Position numbers and translations under genes: made by a program
The notes under the pieces: model-generated
The model's input: the letters and a program-made list of their open reading frames with translations, nothing else
What the model was told of the DNA's origin: nothing
The model's database searches: none
From: JAWKOK01 sp963765875
Lineage (GTDB): Bacteria; Chloroflexota; Anaerolineae; Caldilineales; Caldilineaceae
NCBI GenBank assembly: GCA_963765875.1
Contig: CAVXYK010000006.1
Coordinates: 434,001-498,000 of the forward strand
DNA length: 64,000 bases
Reading direction: 5' to 3'
Part shown: piece after piece, positions 1-8,606 of the stretch
How the letters are laid out: each line of letters starts with the position of its first letter
How positions within the stretch are numbered: position 1 is the first letter of the stretch

Positions 1-177
1 CTCCAGCCGTTCATTGTCACTGGGCAGATCCCCTTCCACAACCTCATTGACGAAACTGCGATGGACGAATGCTTGCTGCAGGAGGCTCCGATCTGAGAAT
101 CGTACGCCGATCTGATCTTCCACTTCCTGTAGATCCGGCAAAGGCTTCCCATCCGATTCCGGTAACTTGATGGCCAA
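1..177 (-). CDS. rnc: Ribonuclease III, N-terminal part (runs off window)
   Basis: RNase III cleaves double-stranded RNA in rRNA and mRNA processing. Read on the minus strand from a TTG at 177, the first 59 codons contain FSDRSLLQQAFVHRSF followed by DNERLE, which is the conserved opening of the RNase III endonuclease domain; the catalytic signature normally follows directly (LGDAVL) and lies outside the window. The TTG start is chosen because AGGAG sits about seven bases upstream. A different frame starting at an ATG at 226 covers the same bases but gives no recognisable protein. Neighbouring genes give no operon information because the gene is cut by the window edge. Confidence 0.85.
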   Translation of the reverse strand, partial: MAIKLPESDGKPLPDLQEVEDQIGVRFSDRSLLQQAFVHRSFVNEVVEGDLPSDNERLE

Positions 178-278
178 TCTCGATCTCCTTCTTGTGTCTC
201 TGGATACAGTTTCTTGCTATACTCATGTCAGATTGAAAACGACAGTTTAAGGTATGGTTTCATAGAAGCAACAATGCA

Positions 279-349
279 TGTCATTCCGAATGCAGTGAGG
301 AATCTTGACGCCATCGATCTCAAGATTCCTCACTGCGTTCGGAATGACA
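279..349. repeat. 28-bp inverted repeat hairpin in the rnc-thrC gap
   Basis: Arms 279-306 and 322-349 are reverse complements with a single mismatch over 28 bases and a 15-base loop. The arm sequence (TGTCATTCCGAA... AGGAATCTT) is related to the core of the 111-bp elements at 41619 and 54344, which also carry ATTCTTCGCT and CTCAGAATGACA segments. It is probably a member of a dispersed repeat family. Nothing else is seen in the 178-559 gap. Confidence 0.75.
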
Positions 350-559
350 GAGTAACTTCTCGATCCAAAGACTGCATCGCCAAACCGCGGGTTTCAAGCT
401 GATCTCAGTTTAGCACAGTCGGTCTACTGAACTGAAAGCACTACGAGATCAGTACTTTTACCAACCTCACCGTTCAGCGTGCACGCCCACGTGCGAACTA
501 AACTGAAGCGTATGCGAACGTCATGATCTCGTCAGAATTTGAGTCAAGCGCCGTGCGTA

Positions 560-1682
560 CTAGACAATTGACGGCAGGTTCTTCAACCCATGTCCCGTGA
601 GAATGGCTACCACGGTATCATCCGGGCCGATCTGATCGCGCAACTCATCCAGCGCGGCGGCTACTGTTGCACTGGTCGGCTCGACAGAGATGCCGTGCTG
701 AGCCAGCCGTTCATGGGCATCACGGACTTGCTCCTCTTCCAGCGCCAGGACGACGCCGTTGGATCGATAAATGGCGGCCAACAGGGTGGCGTCTCGCACT
801 GGATAATTGATGGCGATGCCATCAGCGCTGATGTCGGCTCGAACACTGCGTGGCTGCACTCGGTCCCATCCGTTGATGAACGCCTCATAAAAGGGCGTGT
901 AGGGCTTGGCCTGGACAGAGACAAGCCGCGGCAATTTGTCGATCAGTCCGGCCCGCTCCAAGTGTTGGAACCCGCGCCAGGCGCCCAGCAATGTGCCGCC
1001 GTGGCCAGTTGGTGCAATGAGCCAATCAGGCGACTGACCGTCGAGTTGCTCCCAGATTTCCCATGCGCACGTCATCTGCCCCAACAGAAAGGCAGGATGC
1101 CACGCATGCGATGCGTAGGCAGTCTCATGATCTGGTCAAGGTGGCGGCGCGTGCAGCCTGGGTAGCATTGTCGCGTGGGCCGGGCACCTCAACTAGATCC
1201 GCGCCGTAGACGGACACCTGGGCCCGCTTCGGCTCCGGTGCAGTTGTCGGCACGTAAATACATGCATCCATCCCTGCGCGTGCTGCATAGCAGGCCAGAC
1301 TGGCCCCGGCATTGCCGCTGGAATCATCAACGACGACTTTGACGTCGAATCCCGCCAACCAGTTGACCATGACACAAACGCCGCGGTCCTTGTAGCTGCC
1401 CGTCGGCATCAGCGTGTCCAGCTTCCAAAACACCGGCAAACCGGACCAGGTGTCCGCCAAAAGCGGGGTCCACCCCTCTCCCAGTGTGATCGGTTCATGC
1501 CCGGCACGGACAACCGGCAGCATGGCCCGATAGCGCCACAGGCCGGCTTGCCTGGGATCGATCGCATCCGGATCGAACGTCGGCAATTCAGTGTATTCCA
1601 ATGGCTCCGATGTATGTGGGCAGCGCAACGGCCGGCGACCCGCAGTCGCCCTAAAATCACTTGTCGGACAATAAACGACCAA
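560..1682 (-). pseudogene. Threonine synthase-like PLP enzyme, broken by a frameshift
   Basis: Fold type II pyridoxal-phosphate enzyme resembling threonine synthase, which converts O-phosphohomoserine to threonine. The first part (1682 to 1125) contains the EGWTPLL region and TGSYKDRG with the PLP-binding lysine, then SSGNAGASLA. The second part (ending at 560) continues in another frame with YASHAWHPAFLLGQ and PTGHGGTLLGAW, the expected downstream blocks. The frames swap between about 1123 and 1136; removal of one base there joins them. The start is a TTG at 1682 with GGAGG upstream. Two cysteines near the N-terminus could be remnants of the zinc ribbon seen in some members. Either a real one-base indel or an assembly error; the remainder is well conserved, which favours recent damage or error. 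Related PLP enzymes (diaminopropionate or cysteate synthase types) cannot be excluded. Confidence 0.75.
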
Positions 1683-1800
1683 GCCTTCCTCCGTAGCAAT
1701 CCCGATGACCGGCGATCAATGGTATTTCAACAGTGTTACGCAAATATCCAAAGATGTCAATGGCAGTTTCGACCAAACGATAAGTCATGAAGATTGTCCA

Positions 1801-2040
1801 GTTTCAGTGGCTCCAATCCAAAAAGGGATCCAGACACGAATTCACACGAATTATCACGAATTTGCTCTCTGGAGCGACGACATAGTTCGCGCCCACTCGT
1901 GTCAAGAAATGGGCTTCTGCAGTGGAGTATTCCGTGACTTCACTGTAAAAACACTACTTCAGCCACAGATGAACGTAGATAGGAAGAGTTTTTCCTCTGT
2001 GAACCTCTGTGCCCCCTCCGTGTCTCCGTGGTGAATTAGA
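1801..2040. repeat. Dispersed intergenic repeats (CACGAATT and CACGGAGG types)
   Basis: Positions 1804-1930 hold a segment with repeated CACGAATT, GGGATCCAGACAC and CTCTGGAGCGACGACAT; the same segment recurs in reverse orientation at 45087-45225. Positions 1961-2036 hold a second type (CACAGATGAAC ... CTCTGTG ... CTCCGTGGTG), with relatives at 28430, 41531, 41745, 50570 and 55620. No coding signal is seen in 1683-2100. Confidence 0.65.
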
Positions 2041-2099
2041 CCTTCTGAACTGGACCAGTGAAGAATCTCGCTTTTTCCCAAATTGCGAATTGCCCAGTT

Positions 2100-2129
2100 T
2101 TGGGTTTCCTACTGGAGAGATCGTATACT
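2100..2129 (+). promoter_or_regulatory. Possible sigma70-type promoter
   Basis: TATACT at 2124-2129 matches the -10 consensus at five of six positions. A weak TTGGGT at 2100-2105 lies 18 bases upstream. A transcript starting near 2136 would make the ATG at 2137 leaderless, or give a short leader for an ATG at 2191. Call rests on sequence match only. Confidence 0.35.
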
Positions 2130-2136
2130 GTCAGGC

Positions 2137-3222
2137 ATGGTTCAATATCAATTTCGACTTCCGGTTCGATGTAGCTTGAATAGTTTGATTATGTTGGTGG
2201 CGTCGACTGAACGCAAGCACCCGCTTCGTCGGTTCGCTGCCGTCGCACTGATGGCCTCACTGCTGTCACTGACGATAATATTGGCCAACCCCATTGGCGC
2301 CGACGCATCCGAAAAATGTGATCCGCCCAATGTGATGCCACGAGGATCCTGCGACTTCGACAGTTTCAGAGGGAGTCCACCGCGACAACTCCCCAATGGC
2401 TGGGAAGCGTTCACCATTTCAGGTGACGCGTCCTATACAGCCGCCGATGACACGTTCTGGGGCCCGCCAAGCCTGATGATCCGTGGCAGCGGCACATATA
2501 AGCTGGGCATCTACACACAAGTGCCAGTGACGCCGGGCGCGGGCTATCGCGCCGGCTGTGCATGGTGCGCACCGACGAACCCCGATTCCTTTGGCCGCCA
2601 ACTGGGCATCGATCCCACAGGCGGCACCGATCCCAATAGTCCCAACGTGATCTGGGGGCCGATGCACTGGGGCGATGGCCGCATTCTCGACTACCCGCCG
2701 CCCGACGTCAACATCGATGTCCGAGCCCGCGCCCTTGGTGACACCATGACCGTCTTCGTCCTGGTCGATCATCCACGCGTCGTCGGCGATGATCTGATCT
2801 TCATCGATGCCGTATACCTCGTGACCGATGAGAGTGCGCCCGCAGTCGAAATTCCGCCAACGGAAACGCCCGTGCCGCCTACACCTGAACCGGTCATTGT
2901 AGCGGCGGCGCCGACGGCCACACCGTTGCCGACAGCGACTGCGGCGCCTTCAGAGACGCCTATGCCCACGATGACGCCGACCTTCACGCCGACGCCGTCA
3001 CCGCTACCCACAGCCACGCCGACACTCACCCCGACTTGGACGCCCTGGCCCACCGCTGTGCCCGAAGAGATGAGCTTCTCCAAGGCGCAGGACGAACTGG
3101 TTGACGCGTTTCAAACGAGTGAAGCGATGCCGATTCTATTTGTAGGCATTATCGGATTTGGCGGTGCGGGAATCTTCGGTGGTTCGTGGTGGGTGACGAG
3201 ACGCCGGAGACGGCATCGGTAA
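2137..3222 (+). CDS. Secreted, membrane-anchored Pro/Thr-rich protein of unknown function
   Basis: Not recognised as a named family. It has an N-terminal export signal (basic KHPLRR followed by a hydrophobic stretch ending near NPIGADA), an extracellular domain of about 200 residues with several Cys residues, a low-complexity stalk of PTPTPTxTPT type, and a C-terminal transmembrane helix followed by WWVTRRRRRHR. The layout is that of a cell-surface protein held by its C-terminal helix with a positively charged cytoplasmic tail. The central domain (GxYTQVPVTPGAGYRA) could be a carbohydrate-binding-like beta-sandwich, but that is a guess. The start is uncertain: ATG at 2137 or 2191, neither with a good ribosome-binding site; the signal peptide works best from 2191. 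The gene stands alone between repeats. Confidence 0.7.
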   Translation: MVQYQFRLPVRCSLNSLIMLVASTERKHPLRRFAAVALMASLLSLTIILANPIGADASEKCDPPNVMPRGSCDFDSFRGSPPRQLPNGWEAFTISGDASYTAADDTFWGPPSLMIRGSGTYKLGIYTQVPVTPGAGYRAGCAWCAPTNPDSFGRQLGIDPTGGTDPNSPNVIWGPMHWGDGRILDYPPPDVNIDVRARALGDTMTVFVLVDHPRVVGDDLIFIDAVYLVTDESAPAVEIPPTETPVPPTPEPVIVAAAPTATPLPTATAAPSETPMPTMTPTFTPTPSPLPTATPTLTPTWTPWPTAVPEEMSFSKAQDELVDAFQTSEAMPILFVGIIGFGGAGIFGGSWWVTRRRRRHR

Positions 3223-3310
3223 GAGAGCGGTCTGCCACCCCTCGGAAACAGCAACTGTCTGTACATCAAAACGAAATGGTAACGGTGATGGCGAGATCTC
3301 GACGCCCTTG

Positions 3311-3410
3311 GCCTCACCCTGCTGCGCCTCCTAAACGGAGGCTACGCGTTCCTCTCCAAAATTTGGAGAGGAACCGCCATGACGCCTTTTGCGTCATGGC
3401 AGGGTGAGGT
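3311..3410. repeat. Cloverleaf-forming palindromic element
   Basis: An outer stem (3312-3322 with 3399-3409) encloses three consecutive perfect hairpins: GCCTCC/GGAGGC at 3326-3342, a 12-bp stem at 3349-3360/3362-3373, and a 10-bp stem at 3376-3385/3391-3400. Folded as single-stranded DNA or RNA it gives a four-way junction. It lies between the stop of the surface protein (3222) and the convergent scpA stop (3513). Composition resembles REP/MITE-type elements with CTCTCC...GGAGAGG stems known from cyanobacteria and Chloroflexi. Confidence 0.7.
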
Positions 3411-3512
3411 GAACCCGGTGGCCACAGCGACAGATTTATGCCAGTGTTCATTCGTTGTGCGCCCAAATGGGCCGATACCACCACCTGTATGTGCGTCCAA
3501 GCGGTGTGCAGG

Positions 3513-4364
3513 TTAGCTGCTGGACGAATCAACGATTGTAGCATCTTCGAACTCATTGCCATTATCCCCACTCTCGTCAATCGGCATGAGCTCAATCTCA
3601 CCAAACGTGTCACTCTGCACGGCGACCAATTCGCGCTGCTTGATCAATTCCAGGACGGCCAAGAACGTCACAATCACCTCGACCCTTGTTTGCTTCTGGC
3701 TCAGCAGTTCGACAAACGAGACTGAAGCCGGCGCCTCGCCTGACCCAGGACTGCTCCGCTTGCGCTCAACGGCGCTGGAGATGTAGCTGCGTACGTTATC
3801 GATTTGCTCGGCGACGGTGATCGAATAGACTCGCACACGCGGCATGGGCGGATCGCTGGGAATGCGTGCCAGCGCCCGCTGCAGCGCCGCATTCAAAGCG
3901 GCGGTATCGACATCACTCAGGTCGAGGCGGCGTTCCAAGGCCGGGCGCGGAGCGGTACGCACATAGACACGCAGACCCGCCTCTTCTCTCGTACGCAACT
4001 GCTCGGCAACCTCCTTGAAGCGCTTGTATTCGATCAACTGGCGTATCAGATCGTCGGCGCTATCCTCCTCGTCATCCTCGTCACCCCGAGGTTTCGGCAG
4101 CAGCATGCGCGACTTGATGAACAACAGGCGAGAAGCAATCATCAAGAAATCTGCAATGGCCCCTGGTTCCAGTTCTTCCAGCAACTCCAGTGTGCGCAGA
4201 TATTGATCGGTGACGCCAACCAAGCTCACTTCACTTATGTCAAGCTCATCGCGTTCGATTAGGTGAAGGAGCAGATCGAGCGGGCCCTGAAAGACGGGCA
4301 ACGTCACTGGATAGGCGGAGCCGAGATCGTTCGGTTGTCCAAAGGGGTTGGGCTTAACTGACAC
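3513..4364 (-). CDS. scpA: Segregation and condensation protein A
   Basis: ScpA is the kleisin of the bacterial condensin, bridging the two SMC heads together with ScpB during chromosome segregation. The 283-residue product has the diagnostic start VFQGPLDLLLHLIERDELDI, the helix ADFLMIASRLLFIKSRMLLP, an acidic linker (GDEDDEEDSADD), and a C-terminal winged-helix region (SFVELLSQKQTRVEVIVTFLAVLELIKQREL). Start is GTG at 4364, whose G is also the last base of the TAG stop of the upstream gene (TAGTG), so translation is probably coupled. scpB is not in the window. The unusual partner is the large cell-wall-hydrolase-like gene directly upstream. Length and motifs are normal. Confidence 0.93.
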   Translation of the reverse strand: MSVKPNPFGQPNDLGSAYPVTLPVFQGPLDLLLHLIERDELDISEVSLVGVTDQYLRTLELLEELEPGAIADFLMIASRLLFIKSRMLLPKPRGDEDDEEDSADDLIRQLIEYKRFKEVAEQLRTREEAGLRVYVRTAPRPALERRLDLSDVDTAALNAALQRALARIPSDPPMPRVRVYSITVAEQIDNVRSYISSAVERKRSSPGSGEAPASVSFVELLSQKQTRVEVIVTFLAVLELIKQRELVAVQSDTFGEIELMPIDESGDNGNEFEDATIVDSSSS

Positions 4365-7300
4365 TAGAAGTCAACCTCAAACGTGCGGAAGCGACGGCCA
4401 AGACGCGCCAGCTCAGCCAACATACGTCCTGTCTCATCCTCATTGCGTCCTGCGATCCTTTCGACCTTACATCCGCTGTTTCGGAGCAGTTGTTCGGCTG
4501 CTTCGTCGATGCCGGCCTGATTGCCGACGATGGTAACATATTCGGCATTGCGTGCATCATCCATGCTGAAGCCCAGCGTCGGTCGGAAGCGAGCGACGTA
4601 TCCGATGGCGTTGATGAAATCCTGGCGGGCCAACGGTCCTGGGTAGTCTCGTTGCCAGAAGAGCATATAGTGCCGAATGCTCTTGATGCCAATGCCCTTT
4701 TTGACCTGATCGATCCGCGAGAACAACTGATCGCGCCAACGATTGCCGCCGGTCCACTCGCTGCCGGGGCAGACGGTCACGTTGTCCGGAAACTCACGAT
4801 GACCGTAGACTCGTGCCAGGGGAATGTCATGTTCCTGCATCAACCAGGCAATGAGATGCGCGCCGGAACGAATCTGGGCCGAAGTGGGTGTCTGACCATT
4901 CATGAAGCTGCCGGCGAAAGCGACCCCGATGGTATAGGTATTGTGCTGGAAGACGTGGTAGCTGACGGTTTCCAGCTCATTGGTCTGGTCAATGGTCCCG
5001 TCCGCATGGATGTAGTAGTGATAGCCGATGCCCGGCCAGGCTTCCTTGCCGCGGCTGGGGTCTGCGTTCACATGCAGTTCGGCGATTCGGTTGAGGCCAA
5101 TCGACGGCATTGTCGCCGTGTGATGGACGGCAACATGCGTGATCTTGTTGGCTGCCCTTCGCTCGTAGCGCAACGTTGGATGGCGCGGCAACTGATCAAC
5201 AATATCATGGAGTGCTGGAGCCGGCACATTGAGATAACTGGGCTCTTCCTGGAGCGTCGTCAGCTCATTTTGGAGCAGTTGGTTGTCGGTCTGGAGCCGT
5301 TGTCGCTGCTCCTGCATCGTAGCCGAATTATGCTGCAACACCTGCACCTGGCGCTCCGCCTCATCCAAGCGCGCGCGCAACTCTCTCTCAACCTCCGTCG
5401 GATCGATCATGCCGCTTGCACGCCGCACAGCGACAATCAGATCATGCTTCCAGTTCAGCCCATCCATCCACTGTGCGCCGGGCGACACATGGTTGACAAA
5501 TTCTGAAAGCCCCAGAATCTGATCGACTGACGTGCGCGGAAAGCGATCCAGCAGCCAGGCGATCAGTTGTGCACCGGCATAAAGCTGAGCAGGATCCGGG
5601 CCCGATTGATCGAATATCCCGGAAAACGCTACATTGATCGCATGGGATAGATAAGGAAGATTTGTCTCAACTACCTCATCCAATGGCTGGGTCTGGTAGA
5701 TGATTCCGCCCTCATCAACACAGAAGTCGTACAGAATGCCGGGCCAGTCCGGCATGTGAGACTCGGCGATGCGTTGCAATGGCACGCCCGGCTCCATGCC
5801 GGTACAGTTGATCACAATATACTCAACGCTTTTCGAACTACGCAACACATAGCGGGCGGCATCACGGGGCAGTCGTTCCACAACGTTCTGGATGGGCGGA
5901 CGCCGCTCCTCGCTGTCAGGTTGAAGCGCCAGTTGTGACCGCAGATCCGTCAGATCGATCTGAAGACGCTCGTTGACGGCCTGCAACTGCGCCTGCTCGC
6001 GCTGGGAGGCGGCTATCTGAGACTCCAGAGCCTCAACTGCGCGTAGAGTCTCCTCCTGACGAGCTTCTTCGTCCTCATCCCGTTGCCGATCAGCGCCACC
6101 GGAAAGAACGGCCATGCGTAGCTGCACCTGGCGACGCAGGAGTTCCTGCCAATTGGGCGGCTTGTAGAAGGTCGTTCCCGGACTGTCAGTACGCGTCAAA
6201 TGTCCGAGACCAATAATGTCATCCGTTCCCAGATCGAGTTGTCCTGCCAACCACGCACACAGGCGGCTGGTGGACTCAAGCTGAGTCAATGGCGGCGCTT
6301 CTGTGCCGAAGTTGCCCAGCAAACAGATGTTGGCCCCATGCAGGGACCAATCGCTGCGCGGATCGGCAATATCTTCAAGTTCGCTGACTTTATAGACCTG
6401 ACCACTTGCATCAACGACAAAATCATAGACGATGCCGGGATAACCATGATTGACGTGTGCTTGGGCGATAACCTCCAGGCTCAGCCGAGGATCGGCCCCG
6501 GAATGGCTAATTACGACATATTGGATCTGGTCAAGACTGCGCCGGGCGTAGGCGGTGCCGCTGCGCGGCAAACCGCTACTGATGTCCTGAAATAGGGGAA
6601 CAAGCAGCGCCGCAGTTCCCCCCTCCTCTTCTCGATCCGCCGAGACACTCGTATCCTCCACCGTGATCCAGCGAGTGAGCACGGGTGACTCCATCTCTTT
6701 GAACCAGGTGACACCCTCCTGGATCAGATCGAACTCGATCGTGTAATTACCCGGCTCATCGGGAAGGGCAACTTCGACGTCGACGGAAATCGTCTCGCCT
6801 GGCTCAACGTCGTGAGGGACGTCGGTTCGTAGCTCTTTGTCCTCAGGCATATCCAGGCGATGGCGGTTGCGATAATAGTGATAGCCGAGTCGGAAGGGAT
6901 TGCCGCCGCCCCATGTCCAAGTGATGCTTCCCGCATTGCGCAGTTCGAGCGTTGCAACAATCGTTTCACCAACCGAGACATCGCGGGGTAGATGATCGTC
7001 GATCCACTGGATGCGAAAGGGCGAGACCGGTTCAGTCGGGACCGATGTCTTTGCGGGGCGCGAGGCCGTGGCCGAGGTAAAGCGCCAGCGGTATTCTCGC
7101 TTCAACGCCTCAGAAAAATCTTCGACTACATGCTGTTTGCCGTCAATATACCATTTATCGATCCGGGGCCAGCGATATAGGACTAGACTGCGAATGAGTT
7201 GGCTTCCGGTCTGCCGATTCCATTCATCGATTTCACCGTAGGCCTGTTGGATCCAACCTTGGTTGCGGTCGGCCCAGGGTTCAATTTGGTCTGTCTCTGT

Positions 7301-8164
7301 TATGTAGGCAGGCAAGTGGCGCATCGAAACAGGCACCGCAGCCATGAAATCCCGATAGGTGCGGAATTCACGATGCCGCATCTGGAAGGGCGTGCCCACG
7401 GTTGCCTCACTGGTGATGAGCCCCGCATCGCCGCCCCGGGTGTAGGCGTGCAGTGCAAAGCCGTCGCAACCGTCCGGCCCCAGAAGGTCCAGAATATCGC
7501 CAAAATACTGAATCCAGTCGCCGTTTGGGTTGGCACCATAGACGGTCTGCGTGTTCCATGGAGTCACCGCGCCGACCAAAACCTGATCACCCTCATGGCC
7601 AGGCAAGCGGTGAATGGCTTCCCGACAAAGGCGATAGCACCGGGCATAAAGCTCCGGCGTGATGACTTCTCCAGGGCTGACGATAGCGCCCCTCGTCGTG
7701 CGAATCTCCGTTGAGAAATCCGGCAATGCGTTGAAGCGAACAGCTACGCCACGCCGGTTCGGATCCGCCTCATCCGGCGGTCCCGAGCGGCGCGTCTGAT
7801 GGCGCGACCAATCGATCACGATGCCTGGTCGTTCGGCGGCATAGTTCATCTCATTGCCGATAATCCAGATTTTGCACCCGCGGCTGGTCGACACAAAATT
7901 AGCCACTCGCCGAGAAAAGGCCTCGTACTGGCTACTATGGGGAATGGTACCTTCGGGCTCGTAGCCGTTGTTGATCCGGCACATGACCCCAAGACCCTGG
8001 TCACTGAAGGAGGAAAAGTCTACACCGGTGCGGTCGTCAGGATCATGGCCAACAGCCTCGCTGAAGACAACCCAGCCAGGCCGGTCGGCGTCCAGCATAT
8101 GCTGTTCGCCCCCGGGTTCATATATGCCAAAGAGGAATTCTGATTCGTACAGAGGGCCGGTCAT
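4364..8164 (-). CDS. Multidomain GH-A-like / Ig-like / triple PGRP-amidase protein
   Basis: A 1266-residue protein probably acting on peptidoglycan. Domains in order: a clan GH-A-like TIM barrel (about 1-360) with IIGNEMN (Glu105) and YITETDQ (Glu290) at the positions of acid/base and nucleophile; an Ig-like domain (about 380-505, LRNAGSITWTWGGGNPF) similar to NBR1-type folds; three peptidoglycan-recognition/N-acetylmuramoyl-alanine amidase domains at about 535-690, 760-920 and 985-1155, separated by Glu/Gln-rich coiled coils (690-750 and 920-975); and an unrecognised C-terminal 100 residues. Only the third amidase domain keeps the zinc-ligand pattern (VHHTA, GIGYHYYI, GHREF, VCPG). The first two have lost it and may be binding modules. 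No signal peptide or membrane helix is seen. It overlaps scpA by one base and is paralogous to the next gene. The start lacks a clear ribosome-binding site. Confidence 0.8.
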   Translation of the reverse strand: MTGPLYESEFLFGIYEPGGEQHMLDADRPGWVVFSEAVGHDPDDRTGVDFSSFSDQGLGVMCRINNGYEPEGTIPHSSQYEAFSRRVANFVSTSRGCKIWIIGNEMNYAAERPGIVIDWSRHQTRRSGPPDEADPNRRGVAVRFNALPDFSTEIRTTRGAIVSPGEVITPELYARCYRLCREAIHRLPGHEGDQVLVGAVTPWNTQTVYGANPNGDWIQYFGDILDLLGPDGCDGFALHAYTRGGDAGLITSEATVGTPFQMRHREFRTYRDFMAAVPVSMRHLPAYITETDQIEPWADRNQGWIQQAYGEIDEWNRQTGSQLIRSLVLYRWPRIDKWYIDGKQHVVEDFSEALKREYRWRFTSATASRPAKTSVPTEPVSPFRIQWIDDHLPRDVSVGETIVATLELRNAGSITWTWGGGNPFRLGYHYYRNRHRLDMPEDKELRTDVPHDVEPGETISVDVEVALPDEPGNYTIEFDLIQEGVTWFKEMESPVLTRWITVEDTSVSADREEEGGTAALLVPLFQDISSGLPRSGTAYARRSLDQIQYVVISHSGADPRLSLEVIAQAHVNHGYPGIVYDFVVDASGQVYKVSELEDIADPRSDWSLHGANICLLGNFGTEAPPLTQLESTSRLCAWLAGQLDLGTDDIIGLGHLTRTDSPGTTFYKPPNWQELLRRQVQLRMAVLSGGADRQRDEDEEARQEETLRAVEALESQIAASQREQAQLQAVNERLQIDLTDLRSQLALQPDSEERRPPIQNVVERLPRDAARYVLRSSKSVEYIVINCTGMEPGVPLQRIAESHMPDWPGILYDFCVDEGGIIYQTQPLDEVVETNLPYLSHAINVAFSGIFDQSGPDPAQLYAGAQLIAWLLDRFPRTSVDQILGLSEFVNHVSPGAQWMDGLNWKHDLIVAVRRASGMIDPTEVERELRARLDEAERQVQVLQHNSATMQEQRQRLQTDNQLLQNELTTLQEEPSYLNVPAPALHDIVDQLPRHPTLRYERRAANKITHVAVHHTATMPSIGLNRIAELHVNADPSRGKEAWPGIGYHYYIHADGTIDQTNELETVSYHVFQHNTYTIGVAFAGSFMNGQTPTSAQIRSGAHLIAWLMQEHDIPLARVYGHREFPDNVTVCPGSEWTGGNRWRDQLFSRIDQVKKGIGIKSIRHYMLFWQRDYPGPLARQDFINAIGYVARFRPTLGFSMDDARNAEYVTIVGNQAGIDEAAEQLLRNSGCKVERIAGRNEDETGRMLAELARLGRRFRTFEVDF

Positions 8165-8403
8165 CGCTCGACAGTTGCCGTTCTGGTGGCGCTAACGATT
8201 AGAAAACTAGAGGACCACTTCAATGTACTCTCCAAGAAGCACTTTCAGCCATAAAGGCATCTTGATGATGAGAAATCAGAGCTTGTGACAGCGGACGCGA
8301 TTATAGCACATTTATGACACGACGCCCCATGCATGGCAGGCTTCAGACAGTTTGGAATCACCCAACCAAATCGCAAATAGCGCGATAGGTGGCGTATGCC
8401 GGT

Positions 8404-8532
8404 TGTACCAATTGCTAGGCCCGGACCGTATATCGTACGGCGCGACCCTTGCGGTCGCCCGTTGTATCGAGCGGACGGGGCAAGCCCCGCCCCTACAGGA
8501 TCATGGCTCGTGAATGGGCAAATGGTATTGGT
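8404..8532 (-). mobile_element. Collapsed copy of the TACCA-ended repeat
   Basis: The two outer ends of the roughly 350-bp element at 52034-52381 are present (TACCAATTGCTAGGC at one side; GGATCATGGCTCGTGAATGG then TGGTAT at the other) but joined directly at GGGGCAAGCCCC. In the full copy that 12-mer occurs twice, flanking the missing centre, so this copy looks like the product of deletion between internal direct repeats. The rest of the 8165-8606 gap shows no gene. Confidence 0.75.
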
Positions 8533-8606
8533 ATGCCGGTTACCACGTCAGGCTTCTGGCAAAAGCCTGACGTCCGGGTGCTCGACAGTTCAAGCGTGTG
8601 GCACTT

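Noticed and set aside
4490..7714. Long plus-strand frames inside the amidase gene (for example 338 and 171 residues)
   Set aside because: Shadows of the minus-strand gene, no motifs, no start signals.
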